Below are positions 47,409 to 55,665 of a stretch of DNA of 64,000 nucleotides, one piece after another. A program made the position numbers and the translations under genes. Under the pieces are notes generated by a model. It had not been told where the DNA came from and did not search any database. It saw only the letters and a program-made list of their open reading frames with translations. The stretch is from Pedobacter riviphilus (GTDB taxonomy: Bacteria > Bacteroidota > Bacteroidia > Sphingobacteriales > Sphingobacteriaceae), in the NCBI RefSeq assembly GCF_014692875.1, contig NZ_CP061171.1, positions 2,666,001 to 2,730,000 of the forward strand, written 5' to 3'. Positions within the stretch are counted from its first letter, which is position 1. Each line of letters begins with the position of its first letter.

Positions 47409-47661
47409 CGATGAATTGTTAAATTTTGTTATTTAACAGGCTTTAACATTAGCTGAGTTTGGAGTTAAGCGTTTTGCGGTTGGGGTTAATTAACCCATCC
47501 CCTCAATAGGTTCACCCTGAGCGGAGTCGAAGGGCTGGTAGATGTTCTAAAGTTGAATGCAATGCGTTTGGCGTCAATTAACCGATTAACCAATTTAAAC
47601 AGTTAACCCATTTACAAATGACAAATGAACCAGTGAACGAATGAACCATATAAAAACAAAA

Positions 47662-47687
47662 AAAGTCCCGATTTACATCGGGACTTT
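47662..47687 (-). terminator. Terminator of the rplU-rpmA operon
   Basis: Perfect 11-bp stem AAAGTCCCGAT / ATCGGGACTTT with a 4-nt loop. On the minus strand it is followed by a T-run (from the A-run at 47657-47664). It lies 22 nt after the rpmA stop. Confidence 0.9.
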
Positions 47688-47708
47688 CCTTTTATAACTT
47701 GTTACCAA

Positions 47709-48125
47709 TTATTCTGCAGATGCAGCTTCTTCAGTAGTTTCGTCTTTTTTAGCTGCTTTTTTAGCTGGAGCTTTTTTTACAGGAGCAGCTTCTTCAGCTA
47801 CAACTTCTTTTTTAGCAACCGCTTTTTTAGCAACTGGTGCTTTAGCTACTGCTGCTTCGATCTCTGCATCAGTGATAGGAAGAATAGAAACGTATGATTT
47901 GTTATCTTGTTTCTTTTTGAAAACAACCGTACCATCAACTAAAGCGAATAAAGTATGGTCTTTACCAATACCTACGCCTTTATCAGGATGGTGTTTTGTA
48001 CCACGTTGACGTACTAAAATGTTTCCTGCGATAGCTAACTGACCACCGAAAACTTTAATACCTAAACGCTTACTATGCGATTCACGTCCGTTTTTCGAAC
48101 TACCGGCTCCTTTTTTGTGTGCCAT
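47709..48125 (-). CDS. rpmA: 50S ribosomal protein L27 with long Lys/Ala-rich C-terminal extension
   Basis: 138 residues. The first ~85 are ordinary L27: [54 protein letters not shown]. After [14 protein letters not shown] comes about 50 residues of alanine, lysine, glutamate and proline ([12 protein letters not shown] ... [13 protein letters not shown]), similar in make-up to histone-H1-like tails. L27 sits near the peptidyl-transferase centre. A C-terminal tail would lie on the ribosome surface; its role is unknown. Confidence 0.93.
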   Translation of the reverse strand: MAHKKGAGSSKNGRESHSKRLGIKVFGGQLAIAGNILVRQRGTKHHPDKGVGIGKDHTLFALVDGTVVFKKKQDNKSYVSILPITDAEIEAAVAKAPVAKKAVAKKEVVAEEAAPVKKAPAKKAAKKDETTEEAASAE

Positions 48126-48177
48126 GATTTTATATTTTGTAACCCGCTAAAAAGCGGATTATTGGGTTAACAATTAA

Positions 48178-48489
48178 TTATAACGTGATGTCAGAGATCT
48201 GAATCTTAGTGAAAAACTGGCGGTGACCGTTTTTCTTTTTGTAACCTTTTCTACGTTTTTTGTGGAAAACGATTACTTTATCACCTTTTAAATGAGATAC
48301 GATCTTAGCTGAAACTTTAGCACCTTTAACTGCAGGAGCACCTACAGTAATTGCACCACCGTTATCAACCAACAATACATTATCAAATTCAATACTAGCG
48401 CCTTCATCTCCTTGTAATCTGTGTACAAAAAGGTGCTGGTCTTTAGCAACTTTAAATTGCTGCCCTGCTATATTTACTATTGCGTACAT
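48178..48489 (-). CDS. rplU: 50S ribosomal protein L21
   Basis: 103 residues. [25 protein letters not shown] is the L21 start, and [22 protein letters not shown] is the rRNA-binding C-terminus. It leads the usual rplU-rpmA operon (52 nt gap). It binds 23S rRNA in the large subunit. Confidence 0.96.
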   Translation of the reverse strand: MYAIVNIAGQQFKVAKDQHLFVHRLQGDEGASIEFDNVLLVDNGGAITVGAPAVKGAKVSAKIVSHLKGDKVIVFHKKRRKGYKKKNGHRQFFTKIQISDITL

Positions 48490-48529
48490 TGTTTAAATAT
48501 TAGTTTTTTAATTTTTATTTAACGAGGTG

Positions 48530-48561
48530 CAAATATAGAACAAATTCAATTAACACACAAA
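48530..48561 (-). promoter_or_regulatory. Promoter of rplU-rpmA
   Basis: On the minus strand, a -7 box TATATTTG (48537-48530) exactly matches TAnnTTTG, with TTTG (48561-48558) 20 nt upstream as the -33 element. It lies about 41 nt before the rplU start codon. Confidence 0.7.
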
Positions 48562-48884
48562 CACATATCGAAAATATTTTTAACTAAAATCGCACAAGAT
48601 TAGGATTTGGAAGATTTTGGGATTTCAAGATCGATTTTAAATTATACTTTTCAGAAATTTCTTAAACTGACCTGCTGCTTAAATGCAGCTAAAACACTAA
48701 CATTATTTGGAGCGCAATGCCAGTGCAAAACATTCAGTTCCGCTTCCCTTTTCCGCTTATACGCTCCGCTACCTCGTTGCTGCAGGGGGTAACAATTCAA
48801 CCGCCTGCCTGCAGCGGGCAGAGGGCTAATTGGCCAAATCAGCTTTCCATTTTTAAGGTTGCAGGGCGCAAAAACCGCTGTTCC

Positions 48885-48980
48885 TAAACCCGATTGCAGC
48901 GAACATCCCGATTTTTTCATCGGGATAAAGCGCAAAGCGGGACTGAAGCCTGCCAAGAACCACTACCCGCTCCTTTCCAA
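48885..48980. repeat. REP-like element related to TAAACC(T/C)GATTG repeats
   Basis: TAAACCCGATTGCAGCGAAC, an internal hairpin CCCGAT / ATCGGG, GCGGGACT and CTCCTTTCCAA follow the same order as the elements at 32964, 33843 and 62424. The rest of the 814-bp gap 48490-49303 shows no gene. 48650-48880 holds further inverted segments (TTCCGCTTCCCTTTTCCGC; GCTGCAGGGGGTAAC), and 49020-49050 a GTTAGTGAGACACCAACC stretch. Confidence 0.65.
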
Positions 48981-49248
48981 TAATAATTAAGTATTATAAG
49001 AACATACCACTGGGATCTGGTTAGTGAGACACCAACCGATAGATTTATCGCCATTCATTTCCAAATCATAAAACATTTGCCTCTGCGCTATTCAAGCTCC
49101 GAAGTAGATCTTTCGACGGCGTTCAGAATGACAAACTGAAAAGAACTTATGTGTTATGAATCTTCATGACTAAAATATGTCGCCCTTCATTGCCTATCAT
49201 CCATTTTACATCTTCGCTTCGTTAAAAAATGTTAAAGCGTTTTTCTTA

Positions 49249-49277
49249 TTACGAATATTTCGTAGATTTACGAAAAT
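49249..49277 (+). promoter_or_regulatory. BlaI-type operator-like site upstream of the GLPGLI/TonB operon
   Basis: TTACGAATATTTCGTAGATTT is followed by ACGAAAAT. TACGAA (49250) and TTCGTA form a perfect palindrome with a 3-nt centre, and a third half-site TACGAA starts at 49269, 19 nt after the first. The same arrangement is found before blaI at 54911-54939. The gene starts at 49304. Confidence 0.7.
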
Positions 49278-49303
49278 TAAATAGATAATTAAAAACAAAA
49301 CTC

Positions 49304-50260
49304 ATGAAACTAACCCTAACCATCTGTTTAGCAACAGCTTTAACCATTTCGGCAAAAGCCCAAAGTCCTGATAAGGCCCTGGCAAGAGTAAGATATACTT
49401 TTACCCACATTGCGGATACAATGCAAAGAGATAAACCCCGTAAGGAGAATATGTTGCTTGTAACCGGAAAAAATGCTTCTGTGTACACCAGTTATGATAA
49501 GCTGAACCAGGCATTAAATACCCAAAAGCAGATACAAGAGCAGATTAAAAACCAAACGGGCAACGGTAACATAAAAATTGAAGTAAAAAGCGAAATGAAA
49601 GCCCCGCTTAGCCAGGAAGACTATTTCTTTTTTGCCAATGAACATAAAATGATTACCAAAGAGCGTCTGTTTAACAATTACCTTGTTGAAGAAACCGCTC
49701 CACAAATTGACTGGAAGATTTTGAAAGATACGATGAGCTTTTCGGGGGTTGCCTGCCAGAAAGCAACTACTCATTTTAAAGGTCGCAATTGGACAGCCTG
49801 GTTTGCGACCGAAATTCCTTTTCAAAGCGGTCCGTGGAAATTGAATGGCCTACCCGGCTTAATTATAGAGGCTTATGACGATAAAAAGGAAGTGAAATTT
49901 GAATTTGCAGGGCTTGAAAATGTAAAAGATGCAGATGCTGCCGCCAATTCTGATGGCGACGTTAAAATAGCGGCTCCAAATGGCGGAGTGGGTTCGGTAA
50001 AAATTATGGGCATAGATGTAAGCACGAGCTACCTTGGAGCCGAAATTAAGTTACCTACGGACGCCATAAAAACTACCCGTAAAGAGTTGGATAAACTTAA
50101 AGCAGCGCGTGATAAGGACCCACAGGGCTTTATGCAGGCACAAATGGCAGCAAGTGGCATGCAGGGTTCGTTCAGGAGCAACCAGGCACCCCGCCCTGCA
50201 GGAACAACTGCAGTTAAAGCCGAAGTTAACAATCCGATAGAAATTAATGACAAAAAATGA
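49304..50260 (+). CDS. GLPGLI-family secreted protein
   Basis: 318 residues. Signal peptide about 1-19 (TISAKAQ). The family name motif appears as KLNGLPGLIIEAYDD near residue 180, preceded by CQKATTHFKGRNWTAWFATEIPF, the usual companion segment. A low-complexity Ala/Pro/Gln tail closes the protein. GLPGLI proteins are common in Bacteroidota envelopes and often sit next to TonB receptors, but their function is not known. The TGA stop overlaps the next gene's ATG (ATGA), so the two products are made together. An operator-like site lies 27 nt upstream. Confidence 0.88.
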   Translation: MKLTLTICLATALTISAKAQSPDKALARVRYTFTHIADTMQRDKPRKENMLLVTGKNASVYTSYDKLNQALNTQKQIQEQIKNQTGNGNIKIEVKSEMKAPLSQEDYFFFANEHKMITKERLFNNYLVEETAPQIDWKILKDTMSFSGVACQKATTHFKGRNWTAWFATEIPFQSGPWKLNGLPGLIIEAYDDKKEVKFEFAGLENVKDADAAANSDGDVKIAAPNGGVGSVKIMGIDVSTSYLGAEIKLPTDAIKTTRKELDKLKAARDKDPQGFMQAQMAASGMQGSFRSNQAPRPAGTTAVKAEVNNPIEINDKK

Positions 50261-52917
50261 AAAAGCTCGCTTTAACCCATTGGCTCTTACTAGCAGCTTT
50301 TTCAGTTTTTGCCCAAAAGCCACTTAAAGGTGTAGTAAAAGATACCGGTGGGAAAGGTGTAGAATCGGTTAATGTAACTTTAAAAGATACCGAAGGCAAC
50401 ATCATTAGCTTTACGCGCAGCAACAAAAACGGTGCTTTTAGCATGGAGCTCAAAAACGACCAGATTGGAGGTTACAAAATTGAAGCATCGAGCATTGGCT
50501 ATAAAAAGCTGACTACCACGGTAACAGATGCCACTAAAAGTTACGAACTTACTTTACAACTCAGCGAAACCACGCTGGAAACAATTAACGTTAAAAACCG
50601 GCCATCGTTAACAGCCCGGGGCGATACTTTAAATTACCGCACATCTGACTTTGCAGACAAACAAGACAGAAGCATTGGCGATGTGCTGAAAAAAATGCCC
50701 GGCGTAGAGCTTGCTGAGGATGGCAAGATTAGCTACAACGGCAAATCGATTTCAAACCTGTATGTGGATGGCGATAATTTGCTAGACGATAAATACAATA
50801 TTGGTACCAAAAGTATTCCCCATGGCGCGGTTGATAAGGTTCAGGTAATCCAAAACGATCAGCCCATTAAAATGATGCGCAAAAATAATACGAGTGATGA
50901 TGTTGCCCTAAACCTGGTGATAAAAGATGAAGCCAAGCTTAAAGTAATGGGCGATGCTACGGTTGGCGCAGGTATGCCCAACCGCTTTGACGAAAACCTG
51001 ACAGCTATGTTGTTTAATAAAAAACTAAAGTTTATTAACAACATTAAAGGCAATAACATTGGCAGCGATCCGGGTGGCGACCTTATTGCACACAATTTTT
51101 CTGATTATTTAAAAAAACTGGATAACGATAAACCCAGTGCACTCCTTTCAACAGGCGCTGCCGGGGTACCCTCGCTACCGCAAAGTAGGTATCTTTTTAA
51201 TAAAGCTGGGTTGATTAATCTCAACAATTTATACAAATTTAACACCGACCTGCAACTAAGAGCCAATATTTCATATTTATATGATCAACGACATCAGGAA
51301 TACAATAAGTTTTCGGAAACTTATCTCCCCGGTCAAACCATCCGCTACACGGAAACGCAGAACAATACCATTAACCCGCAAAAGCTGAGGGCGCAGTTTA
51401 ACTTAAATGGGAATGCCGATAAATATTACCTGAACAACAACCTGATATTGGAATATGCGCCTTTTAAAACCACATCGGGTTTTGTAATTAACAATGTAGC
51501 AGCCAACCAGGTACTTAAACAGGAGACCTTCGATTTATCGAACGAATTTAATTACCGAAAAAAATTAAAATCGGAAGATGTCATTAACCTCTACTCCTTT
51601 TTAAACCGCACTACGCAACCAGAAACATTAAATATTACACCCGGACTAAATGCCGACATCCTAAACAACGGAAACAGTTATCTTGGTTTAACACAATACA
51701 TTAAAATACCAACCTGGTACACCAACAACTATGCATCTTTCGCCTTTGTAAAAAACAATTTCGTTCAAACTTATAAAGCGGGGTTCAATATACAGCAGCA
51801 ACAGCTTAATTCGGAACTTTATCGTACACAGAACAACCAGCAAACAGAGCTGGTTACCGGCAATATGATAAATGATCTTGACTGGCTAAAAACCAAACTC
51901 TATACCGAGGCCACCTACGAGTACACTACTGATAAGCTAAAGGCAAGTTTGAGCTTACCGTTAAGCTACAACCGGATCAACTACAGTGATGCGTTAAACC
52001 AGCTGGATAACAGCCTGAACAGGCTATTTATAAATCCCGCTTTTAATTTAAAATACCAAACCAGTACCGAAAATTATGTAACGGCTAATTATAATTTCAA
52101 AAATGACCTGGGGGGTATTAACGATATTTACCGTGGTACTATTTTAAAAAATTACCGCTCGCTGTTTTCGAACGATGCACCGATTGCTGAATCCAAATCG
52201 CATAATGTTGGGGGAGGCTTTAATTTTAGAAAAGCCATGCAAATGCTGTTTGCTAACCTAACGGCCAATTATAGTGATACAGAGTTGAGTACCATTTCGG
52301 CCTACAACCTAAGCAACAATATTCAGCAAAAGATTGTACTGCCACTTAATAACCATATCCGCAGCCTATCTTTAGCCGCAAATGCAAGCAAATACCTGTT
52401 TAGCTTAAAAAGTACAATAAACGCTGGTGTAAATTTTGCACAAAGCAAATACAGTCAGCTGCAGAATAATGCACTTCTACCATTTAACACGCAAACAGTG
52501 GCTTATAAAGTTGGCATTGAAGCAAAGCTAACCAACTTCATTAACTGGTCTTACGGAGCTAATTTTGCTATTACCGATAATAAAGCCCTAGTAGCAGATG
52601 GGGTAAAGACCAATTTTAAACAATTGAGACAACAGTCTGCTTTAGCCATTACTACAGTTAAAAATCTTTACATAAATCTATCTGCGGAACACCTTTTAAC
52701 CCAGCAATCATCGCAGCCCGATTTGAAATACCTCTTTGCCGATGTGAACATGCGGTATAAATGGTTAAAAATGAAAACCGATATTGAATTTGGGATCACC
52801 AACCTTACCGATATTAAAAGCTTTGATGCAATTTATCTTTCGGCAAACTCACTTACAACTGGAACATATTATATTCCAGGAAGGGTGGCCATGTTAAAGG
52901 CTACGTTTAATTTCTAA
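50257..52917 (+). CDS. TonB-dependent-receptor-like outer-membrane beta-barrel protein
   Basis: 886 residues. Signal peptide about 1-20 (FSVFAQ). Carboxypeptidase-regulatory-like domain about 22-105 (LKGVVKDTGGKGVESVNVTLKD). A plug-like region about 115-220 contains SIGDVLKKMPGVELAEDGKISYNG and IPHGAVDKVQVIQ. A C-terminal barrel of the OMP_b-brl_3 type follows. There is no STN domain, so it is not expected to signal through FecR. It pairs with the GLPGLI protein by overlapping translation and probably moves or senses a substrate across the outer membrane. The substrate is unknown. Confidence 0.85.
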   Translation: MKKLALTHWLLLAAFSVFAQKPLKGVVKDTGGKGVESVNVTLKDTEGNIISFTRSNKNGAFSMELKNDQIGGYKIEASSIGYKKLTTTVTDATKSYELTLQLSETTLETINVKNRPSLTARGDTLNYRTSDFADKQDRSIGDVLKKMPGVELAEDGKISYNGKSISNLYVDGDNLLDDKYNIGTKSIPHGAVDKVQVIQNDQPIKMMRKNNTSDDVALNLVIKDEAKLKVMGDATVGAGMPNRFDENLTAMLFNKKLKFINNIKGNNIGSDPGGDLIAHNFSDYLKKLDNDKPSALLSTGAAGVPSLPQSRYLFNKAGLINLNNLYKFNTDLQLRANISYLYDQRHQEYNKFSETYLPGQTIRYTETQNNTINPQKLRAQFNLNGNADKYYLNNNLILEYAPFKTTSGFVINNVAANQVLKQETFDLSNEFNYRKKLKSEDVINLYSFLNRTTQPETLNITPGLNADILNNGNSYLGLTQYIKIPTWYTNNYASFAFVKNNFVQTYKAGFNIQQQQLNSELYRTQNNQQTELVTGNMINDLDWLKTKLYTEATYEYTTDKLKASLSLPLSYNRINYSDALNQLDNSLNRLFINPAFNLKYQTSTENYVTANYNFKNDLGGINDIYRGTILKNYRSLFSNDAPIAESKSHNVGGGFNFRKAMQMLFANLTANYSDTELSTISAYNLSNNIQQKIVLPLNNHIRSLSLAANASKYLFSLKSTINAGVNFAQSKYSQLQNNALLPFNTQTVAYKVGIEAKLTNFINWSYGANFAITDNKALVADGVKTNFKQLRQQSALAITTVKNLYINLSAEHLLTQQSSQPDLKYLFADVNMRYKWLKMKTDIEFGITNLTDIKSFDAIYLSANSLTTGTYYIPGRVAMLKATFNF

Positions 52918-52928
52918 GTATTTTGATC

Positions 52929-52965
52929 AGCGGGAGAAATGGCAATATGCTAACCATCTCCCGCT
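52929..52965 (+). terminator. Terminator after the TonB-receptor-like gene
   Basis: Stem AGCGGGAGA (52929-52937) with TCTCCCGCT (52957-52965) and a 19-nt loop, followed by CATTTAATG. It lies 12 nt after the stop codon. Confidence 0.7.
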
Positions 52966-53046
52966 CATTTAATGCTAACACAAATAATTATGGAAACATT
53001 TATTGGATTAGCAAATTCTGTATGACCTGCAAAAAAAAGCAAGTGA

Positions 53047-54540
53047 TTAAGGTTTAGTAGTAATCTGGATAAATTGCCTGTTTTGATCCATTTTGAGGCC
53101 CATAATCATATTCGGATTAAGCTTTTCCAACTCTGCTTTGCTTACCTTTTTTCCGTTTAAATAATAACCGGTATTGGTAACCGACGGTTCATTTACTTCT
53201 GGTTTGTCTTTTCCATCCCCACCAGTTCCTTTTGTATTGAAGGTAGATTGCATGACAAAAACAGCGGTTATCTTTTTCCCTTTGCCATCAGTCAAATTTC
53301 CAAAGTCCTTATTTACCTGATCGGCCAGGATAGCCTGTTCAATTTTCTCATTGGTAGGTACCGAATCAGTAAAGCTAAAATGTTTAACAAAGGTTCTTTT
53401 ACTTAGCTTGCCATCTGTTTTAAAATCGAATTTAACATTGCCAACCATTTTTTTCATCACCTCACCAATCTGGTGCTGTGCCGAATCTCCTTCCTTTCCG
53501 ATCATTTTAAAAACAAAAGTCAGCTTGTTGGCCGTATCTATTTTTTTAATCAATGGTAAAACGGCCCTTCTCTTATTCCTTATTTTTGTACTTGTTTTGG
53601 CCGGTACAATAGATTCGGCCTCCTTATGCGGCATAACATTAACCACCATTTTACTAAGGGGAACCAAACTTTTCTGCATTGCTTTTTTATCGATGGTAAA
53701 AGCGAGTGTGATGCAAAGCAATACAGGTAGCACAAATAAATACCGGGTTAGGTTTACTTTCGAAGAACGTTTCGCATTCATCATTTTAATCCGTTTTTTA
53801 AGATCAGAGAGATTAAAATTATTTACGATAGCAACAGATGGCTGCAATGTCCCTACATCTAACAAACTGTACTGATAAGCTTTTTTATCGATACCTTTCT
53901 TCAAAATTTTCGCATCGGTAATAAATTCAATGTTCTCCCTTACCGCTTTTTTCATTAACCAAACTCCTGGATTAAACCAGTAAAAGACCACACAGATCTC
54001 AGCCAAAATAATATCTAAAGTATGCCATTCTTCTACATGTACACGTTCATGCTCAAGAATATTATCCAAATCCTGTTTTTTATGTAAACGCGGATTGATA
54101 TAAATGGTCTGCCAAAAGCTAAATGGACTTACTTCATCATTTAAAATCCGTACCTTATAATCATTTAGCTGATCCGGTGAAGATTTTTGATGCATCTTGT
54201 AAAGTGAAAAAAACTGTACCAACAACCTCATGGCCATTAGCACAACGCCAACATAAAAAAGTACAGTTAAGCCTTGCCAAAATATCGAAACGGCATCTTG
54301 TTGCACCAATTTACTTACCTGTTGATTAAACTGTGGTACGAAGGCAGGTACGGCTTTTTGAGCAGTAAAAAAATCGGTGAGATTAATAAATGGATAAGCT
54401 GAAGAAAAGACGATCCCAAACAACAGAAATACCCTGTTGATGGAGTAGAAAGTTAGCCTCCGCAATACCAGGTAATAGGCTGCCGAAAACAAGACCAGTA
54501 CCAGATTAATTTTGAATAAGATGATAAAGAAATGTGGCAT
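53047..54540 (-). CDS. M56-family membrane metallopeptidase (BlaR1/MecR1-like)
   Basis: 497 residues. Membrane helices lie at about 4-24, 35-55, 88-110 and 275-292. The zinc motif HERVH is at 164-168 (in LEHERVHVEEWHTLDI), followed by NPGVWLMKKAVRENIEFITDAKIL, the conserved third-ligand segment. BlaR1-like proteins cleave or trigger cleavage of their BlaI repressor when a signal reaches the outer domain. The usual penicillin-binding sensor is absent. Instead, a ~200-residue periplasmic tail ends YYLNGKKVSKAELEKLNPN ... IQITTKP, which resembles a TonB plug motif. The blaI gene ends 5 nt upstream. Confidence 0.87.
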   Translation of the reverse strand: MPHFFIILFKINLVLVLFSAAYYLVLRRLTFYSINRVFLLFGIVFSSAYPFINLTDFFTAQKAVPAFVPQFNQQVSKLVQQDAVSIFWQGLTVLFYVGVVLMAMRLLVQFFSLYKMHQKSSPDQLNDYKVRILNDEVSPFSFWQTIYINPRLHKKQDLDNILEHERVHVEEWHTLDIILAEICVVFYWFNPGVWLMKKAVRENIEFITDAKILKKGIDKKAYQYSLLDVGTLQPSVAIVNNFNLSDLKKRIKMMNAKRSSKVNLTRYLFVLPVLLCITLAFTIDKKAMQKSLVPLSKMVVNVMPHKEAESIVPAKTSTKIRNKRRAVLPLIKKIDTANKLTFVFKMIGKEGDSAQHQIGEVMKKMVGNVKFDFKTDGKLSKRTFVKHFSFTDSVPTNEKIEQAILADQVNKDFGNLTDGKGKKITAVFVMQSTFNTKGTGGDGKDKPEVNEPSVTNTGYYLNGKKVSKAELEKLNPNMIMGLKMDQNRQFIQITTKP

Positions 54541-54545
54541 GGCAT

Positions 54546-54908
54546 TTACTTTTCAGGGTTCTCTATTAAACTTATAATCTCTTTAAGTTCCTCCGCGCTG
54601 ATTTTTTTATCCTTAGCAAAAAAAGCAACCAGTTCTTTATAAGAACTTTGGAAATAATTATTCACAAAACCACTCATAAAGCGCTTTTTATATTCTACCT
54701 CTTTCACTTTTGCACTATAGCGGTTGGCATTGGCAAAACGTTCGCTCATCAGGTAGCCCTTACGTTCTAAATTCTTGATGGTTGATGCCAGTGTAGTATA
54801 TGGTGGTTTCGGATCGGGAAGTACATCCATAAAATCTTTGATAAAGCCCTTACCTATCTGCCAAACAGCCAGCATGGCTTCCTCTTCCTGTAATGTTAAT
54901 TTTTCCAT
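54546..54908 (-). CDS. BlaI/MecI/CopY-family transcriptional repressor
   Basis: 120 residues. Winged helix: LTLQEEEAMLAVWQIGKGFIKDFMDVL, PPYTTLASTIKNLERKGYLMSERFANANRYSAKV. The C-terminal half forms the dimer and carries the peptidase-sensitive site in relatives. It represses its own operon, with the M56 gene next to it, until the peptidase signals. An operator-like site abuts its start codon, and a second copy of that site precedes the GLPGLI operon, so both are likely targets. Confidence 0.9.
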   Translation of the reverse strand: MEKLTLQEEEAMLAVWQIGKGFIKDFMDVLPDPKPPYTTLASTIKNLERKGYLMSERFANANRYSAKVKEVEYKKRFMSGFVNNYFQSSYKELVAFFAKDKKISAEELKEIISLIENPEK

Positions 54909-54910
54909 TA

Positions 54911-54939
54911 TTACGAATATATCGTAAATATACGAAAAT
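54911..54939 (-). promoter_or_regulatory. BlaI-type operator-like site upstream of blaI
   Basis: TTACGAATATATCGTAAATA is followed by TACGAAAAT. TACGA (54912) and TCGTA form a palindrome, and a third half-site TACGAA starts at 54931, 19 nt after the first, as at 49249-49277. It begins 3 nt before the blaI start codon. Confidence 0.72.
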
Positions 54940-54967
54940 ATCCTAAAATAAAACTATTACAAAAAAA

Positions 54968-55003
54968 GTCGTCATCTCCACTGAAATGCAGCGAAATGAC
55001 GAC
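54968..55003. repeat. Short palindromic element (GTCGTCAT ... ATGACGAC)
   Basis: Perfect 8-bp outer arms, GTCGTCAT (54968-54975) and ATGACGAC (54996-55003). Located between the blaI promoter and the next gene's 3' end. Belongs with the other CGTCAT-type elements. Confidence 0.75.
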
Positions 55004-55070
55004 CGTGTATATTGTATTTTCCTTCCTCGACTCAAGGCTACAGACCGAGGACTCAGGAATTCGGAATAAC

Positions 55071-55571
55071 CTACTTCCCGCTTCTTTTTTCAGCTTGTAA
55101 TAAAGTTTCCTGAATGATTTTTCTCATTTGTACCGCAGCATCCAGTAGTTTTGGATTGCCATCAAAGTCGCCATAAATGATTACATGTTTTGATTTTTTT
55201 TTATAATTGAAAGTAATATCGTAACGCGGTACTAACCTTGATTTATCACTTTTTTTACCAATGGTATCCGGAAAATTCCAAAGGCCAATTTCATTTGCTT
55301 TTCTGTGCATGTATAACACATCATTGCTCGTTAAAAAGAACTTTTTGTTAACCACTGAATCCTTATTATTTACATACCTGTAAACACCAGTTTTTGAATC
55401 ATATGTGTTTTCCAAAGTATCTTTTAAGCCATAGCTATACTGCATTGACACAAAATCGTCCTTACGGAAAGGCGCATTCTGTATAATTGGCTTGTAATAG
55501 ATATAACAATAAATGATCATCGGAACGATAATAGTAATGGCTAAGAATATTTTTTTTCCTCTACTTGACAC
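55071..55571 (-). CDS. Membrane-anchored protein of unknown function
   Basis: 166 residues. One N-terminal hydrophobic segment (about 8-27, IFLAITIIVPMIIYCYIYY) followed by a soluble domain that contains KYDITFNYKKKSKHVIIYGDF-like beta strands (PRYDITFNYKK) and a C-terminal helix. Not recognised. Its promoter region contains no operator-like site. Confidence 0.65.
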   Translation of the reverse strand: MSSRGKKIFLAITIIVPMIIYCYIYYKPIIQNAPFRKDDFVSMQYSYGLKDTLENTYDSKTGVYRYVNNKDSVVNKKFFLTSNDVLYMHRKANEIGLWNFPDTIGKKSDKSRLVPRYDITFNYKKKSKHVIIYGDFDGNPKLLDAAVQMRKIIQETLLQAEKRSGK

Positions 55572-55665
55572 TTTTTATATTAATTAATTTGAATGAATGA
55601 ATTACTGAATTATTTAATGACCAGTATTTTGAATGATTGCATGTTTTTGACTCAAGACTCTAAAC

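Noticed and set aside
48607..48956. Two short proteins in the 814-bp gap before the GLPGLI gene
   Set aside because: They cover inverted repeat segments, overlap each other on opposite strands and show no conserved feature.
49304..54908. Beta-lactam resistance locus
   Set aside because: BlaI and an M56 protein are present, but there is no beta-lactamase, no penicillin-binding sensor domain and no alternative transpeptidase.
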